This document shows positions 1-5,497 of a DNA stretch of 7,494 bases, in pieces. The DNA lies in the NCBI GenBank assembly GCA_029864165.1, contig JAOTTZ010000077.1, positions 1-7,494 of the forward strand, read 5' to 3'. How positions within the stretch are numbered: the stretch's first letter is position 1; every line of letters begins with the position of its first letter. Under the pieces are notes generated by a model that did no database searches, was not told the origin of the DNA, and saw only the letters and a list, made by a program, of their open reading frames with translations. Origin of the DNA: Burkholderiaceae bacterium. Its GTDB lineage: Bacteria > Pseudomonadota > Gammaproteobacteria > Burkholderiales > Burkholderiaceae_C. The translations under genes were made by a program, and so were the position numbers.

Positions 1-20
1 ACTTTTACCGTTATCTCACC

Positions 21-24
21 AGGA
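21..24 (+). promoter_or_regulatory. Ribosome binding site deciding a TTG start
   Basis: AGGA lies 7 bases before the TTG at 32. No in-frame ATG sits near the start of the signal peptide, so this Shine-Dalgarno match is the main reason to accept TTG as the start of the PEP-CTERM gene. Confidence 0.6.
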
Positions 25-31
25 AATCATC

Positions 32-835
32 TTGAAACAGCTCAAACTTGCAACCTTGATTGCGGTTGCTTTTGCAAGCGCCCCTGCGCTTGCACACATC
101 ACGTATACCGATCGCAACTTTGGTGGCTTCAGTGGCCTGGCTCTCCAAAGCGCTTCGATCACCAACCAAGCAGTCAGCGGTAACTTCGGTTGGGCCGACG
201 CGACCGACGATGACTTTGGCGATAGCCACAAAGGTCGCTCTTTTCGTTTTAACCTCCAGAACGAGGCGAATGTCAGCATCCTGGCCACCGCCAACGCAAC
301 CGCTACCGTTTCCTCTATAGATGGCCTACTACCCGGTTTTTCGGTCTACAGCGGATTGGTGCATTTACCTCCGGCGGGAGCGGATTACGACGGGAGTGAC
401 GTCAGCCAGGCATACCTCGCGACACTGCCGGGGCCGACCAAGGAGGGCGTATGGAGATCCCTAGCCGACTGGAAGGTGGGCAACGAGGACGGCACGACGT
501 TTGCCGATCTCAGCACTTTGCTGTTTCAAGGTTACGCAGTCGATGGATCGGCGGCAAACTACGGCACCGCTCCAGGCATTGTGGGTGACGGCGTGGCCGA
601 CGGCTCGGTCACGGGCGCGTTCAGGCTTGCCGCGGGCGACTACACGATCTTTCTGGGCGGTGCCGACTACGATGCGCAGGATGTGAACAATCCCGACTTT
701 TCCTCGTCTTACGGTGCCAGCCTCGGCCTCACGGTGAGCGCAGTGCCCGAGCCCGAAAGCTACGCGCTGATGCTGGCTGGCCTGGGCGTTGTGGGCTTCG
801 GTCGAGCATATCGGCAGCGAAGCAACCAACGCTGA
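32..835 (+). CDS. PEP-CTERM sorting domain-containing surface protein, histidine-first mature form
   Basis: This is a 267-residue exported protein. Residues 1-21 form a signal peptide (basic start, hydrophobic core, Ala-Leu-Ala cleavage site), so the mature chain should begin at His22 (HITYTD). The C-terminus carries a PEP-CTERM sorting signal: VPEPES at 238-243, a hydrophobic helix at about 244-257, and a basic tail with Arg258, Arg261 and Arg263. By family knowledge such proteins are exported, cut by an exosortase and released or anchored at the surface, usually in strains that make exopolysaccharide. The body (about 22-235) resembles no enzyme I can name. It is rich in Asp and Gly, has no cysteine and only three histidines (22, 66, 111), and repeats a GADYD-x2-DV motif at 116-123 and 210-218. 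The start is TTG at 32. The gene lies upstream of the TonB operon on the same strand, separated by a hairpin. The specific function is unknown; the PEP-CTERM call itself is firm. Confidence 0.9.
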   Translation: MKQLKLATLIAVAFASAPALAHITYTDRNFGGFSGLALQSASITNQAVSGNFGWADATDDDFGDSHKGRSFRFNLQNEANVSILATANATATVSSIDGLLPGFSVYSGLVHLPPAGADYDGSDVSQAYLATLPGPTKEGVWRSLADWKVGNEDGTTFADLSTLLFQGYAVDGSAANYGTAPGIVGDGVADGSVTGAFRLAAGDYTIFLGGADYDAQDVNNPDFSSSYGASLGLTVSAVPEPESYALMLAGLGVVGFGRAYRQRSNQR

Positions 836-898
836 TCGCTTGCGCGACTGCGCATAGGGTGGCTCTTCGACGAAAGGCGGCTGAATTCTAGCCCAGCA

Positions 899-912
899 CG
901 CGTCACGACGCG
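899..912. repeat. Short perfect dyad, operator-like
   Basis: CGCGTC at 899-904 and GACGCG at 907-912 form perfect 6-base arms around AC. The two-base spacer is too small for a good RNA hairpin, so if it is functional it would more likely be a protein-binding site. It could be chance in GC-rich DNA. Confidence 0.3.
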
Positions 913-959
913 GTGACCGGCTTTACTGTTGGCTGCATTGGCTCACGAGTAGCCTGGAT

Positions 960-986
960 GCGGCCTCACCACGAAGGTGAGGCCGC
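960..986 (+). terminator. GC-rich hairpin, possible terminator of the PEP-CTERM gene
   Basis: Perfect 11-base arms (GCGGCCTCACC at 960-970, GGTGAGGCCGC at 976-986) enclose a 5-base loop. It lies 125 bases after the PEP-CTERM stop codon and before tonB. The downstream sequence (ACTGAAAACTCTC) has no T-run, and neither does the opposite strand, so it is not a canonical intrinsic terminator. It may act with Rho, stabilise the 3' end, or attenuate read-through. Confidence 0.55.
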
Positions 987-1059
987 ACTGAAAACTCTCT
1001 GAAGTTCGCGCCGTCTCTTGTAGGCTGCCGAAGACCTGCTGCAGCGACGGGCAGTGGGG

Positions 1060-1065
1060 GATAAT
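1060..1065 (+). promoter_or_regulatory. Possible -10 element of the TonB operon
   Basis: GATAAT matches the sigma70 -10 consensus at five of six bases and would start RNA about 20 bases before the ATG at 1092. No matching -35 is seen at normal spacing, so it would need an activator or is chance. Confidence 0.25.
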
Positions 1066-1091
1066 TCCACCTGCCAGAGACTGTGCAGGAC

Positions 1092-1715
1092 ATGGATTAC
1101 TCGACTCGCCTAGCGCATCCGAAGAAGCATTGGCTTGGGCTGACCGCCGTTGTTGCTTTTCATGTCGCGGTGATCTATGCGCTGACCACCGTGCTGAGCA
1201 AGAAGGTGGTCGATGTTGTCGGACGCCGCATAGAAACCAAGATCATCGAGGAGGAGCAACAGTCGCTGCCGCCAGCCAAGGCCTTGCTGCTGCCCCCACC
1301 TGTCATGGAGGTGCCGCCACCGCCGTTCATTCCACCTCCCGAAGTGCGGATTTCGGTGCCAACGCCAGAGCCAGAGACGATCAAGCTCAGCGCACCGCCG
1401 CCAGCGCCAGCGCCCGTGGCGACAATGCGACCCGCGCCGCCGCTGACTCCGCCGGTAGCGAAACCTGTAGCGGGCATCGGCACCATCTGCCCGACGATGG
1501 TGACGCCGACCATGCCGCGCCGGGCGCTGCGGGAAGGTATTACCGGCACGGTCAAGGCGCGTGCCACTATCCGCGGCGGCACGGTGACCGACGTAAAAAT
1601 TCTCAGCGCCAGTCCGCGCGGGGTGTTCGATTCGGCAGTGCGCTCGGCAATGCTGCAATACAGGTGCGCCGGCGATCACATCGCGGAGCAGGAATTCGTT
1701 TTCACGCTGAACTAA
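1092..1715 (+). CDS. tonB: Energy transducer TonB
   Basis: TonB spans the periplasm and passes energy from the ExbB-ExbD proton motor to outer-membrane TonB-dependent receptors. The 207-residue protein has a short basic cytoplasmic start, one transmembrane anchor at about 14-33 with a histidine in the middle (as TonB anchors have), a proline-rich linker from about 58 to 130 (PPP, PPPP and PAPAP runs), and a C-terminal domain ending in EFVFTLN. The C-terminal domain has TMPRRALREGITGTV, then AVRSAMLQYRC, typical of the family. It has two cysteines, Cys133 (ICP) and Cys192 (YRC), at the two ends of the domain, which could pair as a disulphide. ATG 1092 is chosen because it gives the usual MDYS-type start and an AGAGA lies 11 bases upstream; GTG at 1083, adding three residues, is the alternative. 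It is the first gene of a five-gene operon. Confidence 0.9.
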   Translation: MDYSTRLAHPKKHWLGLTAVVAFHVAVIYALTTVLSKKVVDVVGRRIETKIIEEEQQSLPPAKALLLPPPVMEVPPPPFIPPPEVRISVPTPEPETIKLSAPPPAPAPVATMRPAPPLTPPVAKPVAGIGTICPTMVTPTMPRRALREGITGTVKARATIRGGTVTDVKILSASPRGVFDSAVRSAMLQYRCAGDHIAEQEFVFTLN

Positions 1716-1747
1716 AAATCCCCTTCTCGCCGATCGCCGAAAACCCC

Positions 1748-2548
1748 ATGGCCATTTGTTTCTCGACCAAGCTCGCGGCGATCGCCCTCGTTGCCGCGCT
1801 GATAACACCCGTGCTGCCAGCGTTGGCGCAGGGCACCGGCGCGGACGCGCCATCGATATCGGCCACCGTGAGCAAGCAAACCGTTGACAACCCCTACGGC
1901 TTGAGCGCGCTATGGGCGCAAGGCGACATAGTGGCCAAGGGCACGCTCATCGTCCTGGTGGTCATGAGCGTCGCCAGTTGGTACATCATCGTCATCAAGT
2001 CGTGGCAGAGCCACCAGACCGCTCGCGAGGCCAGGGTGGCGCTGAGCGGCTTTTTCAGGGCGGCGTCGCTTCAGCACGGTTTGCAGGGGCTCAAAGAAGG
2101 CGGCGCGTTTCGCTATATCGCTGAAACCGGCATGGAATCCAGCGCGCACCACGAGGGCGCGTTGACGGAGAACATAGACCGCAACACGTGGGTGGGCATG
2201 CGCGTACAGCGCGCTGTCGATACGGTGCAAAGCCGCATGCAGGACGGCTTGGCCGTGTTGGCCACTGTCGGTTCTACAGCGCCGTTTGTGGGCTTGTTCG
2301 GCACGGTCTGGGGCATCTATCACGCGCTGACGGCGATCGGTATCGCTGGCCAAGCTTCGATCGACAAAGTGGCTGGCCCGGTGGGCGAGGCGTTGATCAT
2401 GACCGCCATGGGCCTGGCTGTGGCAGTGCCGGCGGTGATGGGCTACAACTGGCTGGTGCGCCGCAACAAAGTCATCATGGAGTCGGTGCGCGGTTTCGGC
2501 GCCGATCTGCACGGCGTGCTGATGGGCGACCGTGCCGGCAAGACCTGA
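1748..2548 (+). CDS. exbB: ExbB, MotA/TolQ/ExbB-family proton channel
   Basis: ExbB forms the pentameric inner-membrane channel of the TonB motor. The 266-residue protein begins with a cleavable leader (residues 1-27, ending ALA|Q), then a short periplasmic stretch, helix 1 at about 63-83, a cytoplasmic loop, and the signature helices 2 and 3. Helix 2 has GSTAPFVGLFGTVWGI at 175-190; Thr177 matches the conserved channel threonine. Helix 3 has Glu214 and Thr219 in GEALIMTAMGLAVAVPAV, the second conserved threonine. The leader makes it a longer, Pseudomonas-like ExbB rather than the leaderless E. coli form. It starts 32 bases after tonB; no clear Shine-Dalgarno is seen before ATG 1748. The reading frame stays open upstream into tonB, but that part is antisense to nothing and out of frame with a real gene, so ATG 1748 at the leader is preferred. 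The exbD gene follows after 6 bases. Confidence 0.95.
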   Translation: MAICFSTKLAAIALVAALITPVLPALAQGTGADAPSISATVSKQTVDNPYGLSALWAQGDIVAKGTLIVLVVMSVASWYIIVIKSWQSHQTAREARVALSGFFRAASLQHGLQGLKEGGAFRYIAETGMESSAHHEGALTENIDRNTWVGMRVQRAVDTVQSRMQDGLAVLATVGSTAPFVGLFGTVWGIYHALTAIGIAGQASIDKVAGPVGEALIMTAMGLAVAVPAVMGYNWLVRRNKVIMESVRGFGADLHGVLMGDRAGKT

Positions 2549-2554
2549 AACTCC

Positions 2555-3004
2555 ATGGCCATCGGCAGCAACGGATCGGGCGGTGACGAAGACGAGGTTA
2601 TCGCCTCTATCAACACGACGCCGTTGGTGGACGTGATGTTGGTGCTTTTGATCATTTTCTTGATCACCATTCCGGTTGTGACGCACAACGTTGCTGTTCG
2701 ATTGCCAAGCGAGACCCATCAACCCCGTCAAACCAAGCCCGAGAACATCAATATCACCGTCGATAAGGATGGCAGCGTGTTTTGGAACAACCTGCCGGTG
2801 GCGGGCAACAAGGCCCTGGTGACTATGTTGAAACAAGCTTCGGTGCGTGACCCGCAACCGGAAGTTCACATCCGTGGTGATCGGGATGCTCGCTATGCGT
2901 CGATTGGGCGCGTGGTGTTGGCTTGTCAGCGCGCGGGCGTACGCACCGTTAGCTTCATCACCGAGCCGCAGCCAAACGGGCAGCGACAAGCATCGTGGCG
3001 ATGA
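2555..3004 (+). CDS. exbD: ExbD, biopolymer transport protein (first copy)
   Basis: ExbD sits inside the ExbB pentamer and carries the proton-handling aspartate. This 149-residue copy has an acidic cytoplasmic start, the family motif INTTPLVDVMLVLLIIF at 19-35 with Asp26 at the position of the essential E. coli Asp25, a single membrane helix at about 24-43, and a periplasmic domain (NINITVDKDGSVFWN, then EVHIRGDRDARY). All key features are intact. It starts 6 bases after exbB and its stop codon overlaps the start of a second exbD as ATGA. Its C-terminus is basic and polar (QPNGQRQASWR), unlike the second copy. Confidence 0.95.
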   Translation: MAIGSNGSGGDEDEVIASINTTPLVDVMLVLLIIFLITIPVVTHNVAVRLPSETHQPRQTKPENINITVDKDGSVFWNNLPVAGNKALVTMLKQASVRDPQPEVHIRGDRDARYASIGRVVLACQRAGVRTVSFITEPQPNGQRQASWR

Positions 3005-3414
3005 ACCGTAGCTCGGACGAGCCGGATGTCATGCTCGACATCAACACGACGCCGCTGATCGACGTGATGCTGGTGCTCATCATCATGCTCATCATCACCA
3101 TTCCTGTGCAGTTGCACGCGGTTCACCTGAACCTGCCCGCCGGCAATCCGGCGCCGCCACAGACGCCGCCGGTCGTGGTAACGCTGGAGATAGACTTCGA
3201 CGGCACAGTGTTATGGGATGGCCAGGTGCTCGCCGATAGGCTGGTGCTAGAACGACGGCTGCGACAGGCAGCCCTGCAAGCCGTGCAGCCCGAGGTGCAC
3301 TTGAGACCGAACAAGCTGGTGGCATACAAAGAAGTGGCAGCGGTGATGGCGTCGGCACAGCGTCTAGGCCTTACCAAGCTGGGTTTGGTCGGCAACGAGC
3401 AATTTGCAAACTGA
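3001..3414 (+). CDS. exbD: ExbD, biopolymer transport protein (second copy)
   Basis: This is a second, clearly different ExbD of 137 residues. The motif DINTTPLIDVMLVLIIM at 13-29 keeps the essential aspartate (Asp21). One membrane helix spans about 19-39, and the periplasmic domain contains VVVTLEIDFDGTVLWDGQ and PEVHLRPNKLVAYKEV. ATG 3001 is chosen over the in-frame GTG at 2995 because it overlaps the stop of the first exbD by four bases (ATGA), the usual sign of translational coupling. Outside the signature helix the two ExbD proteins differ strongly, so this is an old duplication. Two ExbD genes in TonB operons are known in several proteobacteria; why both are kept is not settled. The TPR gene follows after 6 bases. 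Confidence 0.94.
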   Translation: MNRSSDEPDVMLDINTTPLIDVMLVLIIMLIITIPVQLHAVHLNLPAGNPAPPQTPPVVVTLEIDFDGTVLWDGQVLADRLVLERRLRQAALQAVQPEVHLRPNKLVAYKEVAAVMASAQRLGLTKLGLVGNEQFAN

Positions 3415-3420
3415 GCCTAA

Positions 3421-4629
3421 ATGAAGCTCAGGTGGAGGGCTTTGGCGTTGTGTGTTGTCGCCTTCGCGGCGCAGGCACAGACGGACACAGCACGCCCTGA
3501 AATCGGTGAACCTTTACTGGCAGCACAGGACCTGATCAAGGCCAGGAAGTTCAAGGAGGCTTTGGTCAAGCTCCGCGACGCCGAGGCCGTGACCGACAAA
3601 ACAGACTACGAGTGGTACACGCTGGAGCACACGCGCCTGTCTGCTGCTATTGGCGCGAAGGACATGAACGGCGCCGCGCGTGCGTTTGAAGCGCTCGATG
3701 CTATGCGCCGGCTTTCGGATGCCGACCGGTTGCAAATGCTCCAAGCCATAGCCAGCGGCTACTACCGCGCCAAGGAGTACGCGCACGCTGTTGCTTGGAC
3801 CCAGCGTTACCTGGGGGCGGGCGGGACGAACCCTCAGATGCGCAAACTGCTGGCCCAGTCGCAGTATCTTTCGGGCGATGTCGCAGGCGCCGTGCGTGAG
3901 TTGCGGGCGGAGGTCCTGGCCAACGAGAAAGCCAATACCGCACCCGCCGAAGACCGGCTGGTACTGCTGCTGACCGCGTCGGCGCGACGCAACGATGACG
4001 GTAACTACACGTTCGCGCTCGAAAGACTGCTCGCCTACTACCCGAAGAAGGTGTACTGGGCTGAGATGTTGGATCGGGTGCAGAGAAAACCAGGGTTTTC
4101 CAACCGCTACGCGCTTGATGTTTATCGCTTGATGCTGGCCAGCGCCAGCATGCGCAGTGCCGACGATTACATGGCGATGGCCCAGCTGGCCTTGCAGGCC
4201 GGCTTGGCGGCAGAAGCGCGGGCCGTACTGGAGCAGGGCTACGCGACGCAGGTCTTGGGTGCCGGCGAACAAGCTGGGCGCCACCGGCGGCTGCGCGATC
4301 TGGCGCGCAAACAGTCTGAACAAGAGCGCGCTGGCGCCGCTGCTCAAGAAGCGCAAGCGCGCACCACCAAGGACGGGGTTGCGCTTGTCAATCTGGGCTT
4401 TGCGCTTGCGCTATCGGGTCAAGCGAGCAAAGGCACCGCGTTGATCGAACTAGGTATTGCCCAGGGTGATCTTGCCCGCCCCGACGAAGTCCAGCTGCGC
4501 CTTGGGCAAGCGCTGGTCCTTGCCGGCCAATACGCCAAGGCTGTCAGCGTGCTGAACTCGGTGACGGGCAAGGACGGCGCAACCGACTTGGCGCGTTTAT
4601 GGATCTTGTTGAGCCAACGTCAGAACTGA
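3421..4629 (+). CDS. Secreted tetratricopeptide-repeat protein of the TonB operon
   Basis: The 402-residue protein has a signal peptide (about 1-19, AQA|Q) and is probably periplasmic. The rest is helical, with TPR-like units at about 33-57 (ARKFKEALVKLRDAE), 110-133 (YYRAKEYAHAVAW), 143-165 (SGDVAGAVREL), 253-277 (GLAAEARAVLEQG), 323-350 and 358-383 (LAGQYAKAVSVLN). TPR arrays bind proteins, so a scaffold role is expected. It is the last gene of the operon, 6 bases after exbD2. TPR proteins encoded with TonB-ExbB-ExbD-ExbD are a recurring arrangement in proteobacteria. Unlike Vibrio TtpC, this protein has no visible extra membrane helix. A link to motor assembly or to receptor interaction is inferred from position only. 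Its end is convergent with epsE, 52 bases apart. Confidence 0.85.
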   Translation: MKLRWRALALCVVAFAAQAQTDTARPEIGEPLLAAQDLIKARKFKEALVKLRDAEAVTDKTDYEWYTLEHTRLSAAIGAKDMNGAARAFEALDAMRRLSDADRLQMLQAIASGYYRAKEYAHAVAWTQRYLGAGGTNPQMRKLLAQSQYLSGDVAGAVRELRAEVLANEKANTAPAEDRLVLLLTASARRNDDGNYTFALERLLAYYPKKVYWAEMLDRVQRKPGFSNRYALDVYRLMLASASMRSADDYMAMAQLALQAGLAAEARAVLEQGYATQVLGAGEQAGRHRRLRDLARKQSEQERAGAAAQEAQARTTKDGVALVNLGFALALSGQASKGTALIELGIAQGDLARPDEVQLRLGQALVLAGQYAKAVSVLNSVTGKDGATDLARLWILLSQRQN

Positions 4630-4645
4630 CAACGCAATTAACATC

Positions 4646-4683
4646 AACGCGAATGACCGCAGCGGCGGCCTGGCATTCGCGTT
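4646..4683. terminator. Inverted repeat between convergent operons, likely bidirectional terminator
   Basis: AACGCGAATG at 4646-4655 and CATTCGCGTT at 4674-4683 are perfect 10-base arms around an 18-base loop, which can itself fold (CCGC 4657-4660 with GCGG 4665-4668). It lies between the ends of two convergent genes, where a shared terminator is expected. The right arm includes the first two bases (on +) of the epsE stop codon. A T-run is missing on the + side; on the - side the DNA after the hairpin reads GATGTTAATTG, only mildly T-rich. Confidence 0.6.
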
Positions 4684-5497
4684 AGAACAAGCTTTCACGA
4701 ACGAACACGACGTCGTCGTCGAGTAACTCGTCATTCAAGCCAGGTTCTAACACTTGCAATTTACCTTCGGCGTCTTTGCGATGAACGCGCAAACCCTTTT
4801 CGGTCCCGCGTTGGTTCAGCCCCCCGCTAGCGGCCAAGGCCTGCATCACAGTCATGCTGCGCCTAAGCGCTACCGTTCCCGGTCGTTGTACCTCGCCGTA
4901 GATGTAGGCCAGGGGCGCACGGTCAACCCAGATCACGTCGCCGTTGACGACCAGCAAATCTTTGTCCCGCCCACCCGGCTCGAACAGCTTGGGCAAGTCG
5001 ACTTCGGTCCGGTACTGTCGCCCGCCGCGGCTGCCCACCAAAACCACCTTGTCGGCACCGCCGGCGGCAATGCCGCCGGCAATGGCCAACACGTCGGTGA
5101 GCCGCATGTCCAAGGTCTCAATGGGGAATCGACCGGGCCGGTTGACTTGCCCCAGCACCGAGACCAAGTTTCCACGCACCTGGACGACCATGATCGAGAC
5201 ATGTGGTTGCTTGACGAAATTGCCATTGCGCAGGCCGTCGGCAATCCGCTTTTCTGCCAAACTCACGGCAGTACCGCCGATCTTGATGCGGCCCAACAAC
5301 GGATACGACACATACCCTGATTCGCTCAGCTGGGTGTCGAAGCTCAAGTCGGGGTTTTGGAACACCATGATGCGAATCACATCACCTGGCCCGAGCCGGT
5401 AGTCGGGCGCCACTGCGATGCCCTGTGACGGTTGTGCCACCACCGGCGCGACCATGAACAGCGCCAACAGCGTGGTGAATAGGAGACGAATCATCAT
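4682..5497 (-). CDS. epsE: Polysaccharide export protein, EpsE type (OPX family)
   Basis: Proteins of this family help carry exopolysaccharide across the periplasm and outer membrane. The 271-residue protein has a signal peptide (about 1-21, VVA|Q), the polysaccharide-export domain at about 31-105 (DYRLGPGDVIRIMVF), and two SLBB-type repeats: about 110-155 (VLGQVNRPGRFPIE, then IAGGIAAGGADK) and 197-245 (YIYGEVQRPGTVAL, then ALAASGGLNQRGTEKG). It stops right after the second repeat (DDDVVFVRESLF). It has no cysteine, so no lipobox, and lacks the C-terminal helix that crosses the outer membrane in Wza (about 380 residues). It therefore probably needs a separate beta-barrel porin. The order epsD-epsE and the sequence style fit the EpsE family of exosortase-linked loci such as the methanolan cluster. 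The start ATG at 5497 overlaps the epsD stop (ATGA); the next codon is also ATG. Confidence 0.92.
   Translation of the reverse strand: MMIRLLFTTLLALFMVAPVVAQPSQGIAVAPDYRLGPGDVIRIMVFQNPDLSFDTQLSESGYVSYPLLGRIKIGGTAVSLAEKRIADGLRNGNFVKQPHVSIMVVQVRGNLVSVLGQVNRPGRFPIETLDMRLTDVLAIAGGIAAGGADKVVLVGSRGGRQYRTEVDLPKLFEPGGRDKDLLVVNGDVIWVDRAPLAYIYGEVQRPGTVALRRSMTVMQALAASGGLNQRGTEKGLRVHRKDAEGKLQVLEPGLNDELLDDDVVFVRESLF

Larger units (their letters stand above)
836..1091 (+). other. Intergenic region between the PEP-CTERM gene and tonB
   Basis: No convincing gene lies here. In order it holds an operator-like dyad (899-912), a GC-rich hairpin (960-986) and a -10-like GATAAT at 1060-1065 with no good -35 at 16-18 bases. 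The layout suggests the end of one transcription unit and the start of the next, but the promoter is not proven. No full Fur-box-like dyad is visible, only the GATAAT half. Confidence 0.5.

Noticed and set aside
938..954. Sigma54-like site (TTGG, N10 spacing, GC) before tonB
   Set aside because: The GG-N10-GC spacing fits but the -12 part is TAGC rather than TTGC and the expected start would fall inside the hairpin arm; one such match by chance is likely.
1060..1079. Fur box before tonB
   Set aside because: Only one GATAAT half-site is present and no inverted partner follows, so iron control by Fur is not supported by sequence.
1130..1747. Long + strand open frame running from inside tonB into exbB (would make a 472-residue protein)
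   Set aside because: The extra part overlaps tonB in another frame, has low-complexity Arg/Ala/His composition, and the true ExbB leader begins at ATG 1748.
1110..1853. Antisense open frame of 247 codons opposite tonB
   Set aside because: Arg/Trp/His-rich composition typical of shadow frames in GC-rich DNA; tonB on the other strand is clearly real.
1910..2989. Antisense open frame of 359 codons opposite exbB and exbD
   Set aside because: His/Arg-rich, no domain, and fully opposite two well-supported genes.
3514..4356. Antisense open frame of 280 codons opposite the TPR gene
   Set aside because: No recognisable domain, no start signal, and mirrors the codon pattern of the TPR gene.
5060..5080. 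Perfect 10-base inverted repeat with 1-base centre inside epsE (GCCGGCGGCA / TGCCGCCGGC)
   Set aside because: It encodes the conserved AGGIAAGG loop of the SLBB region with GC-rich codons, so coding explains it.
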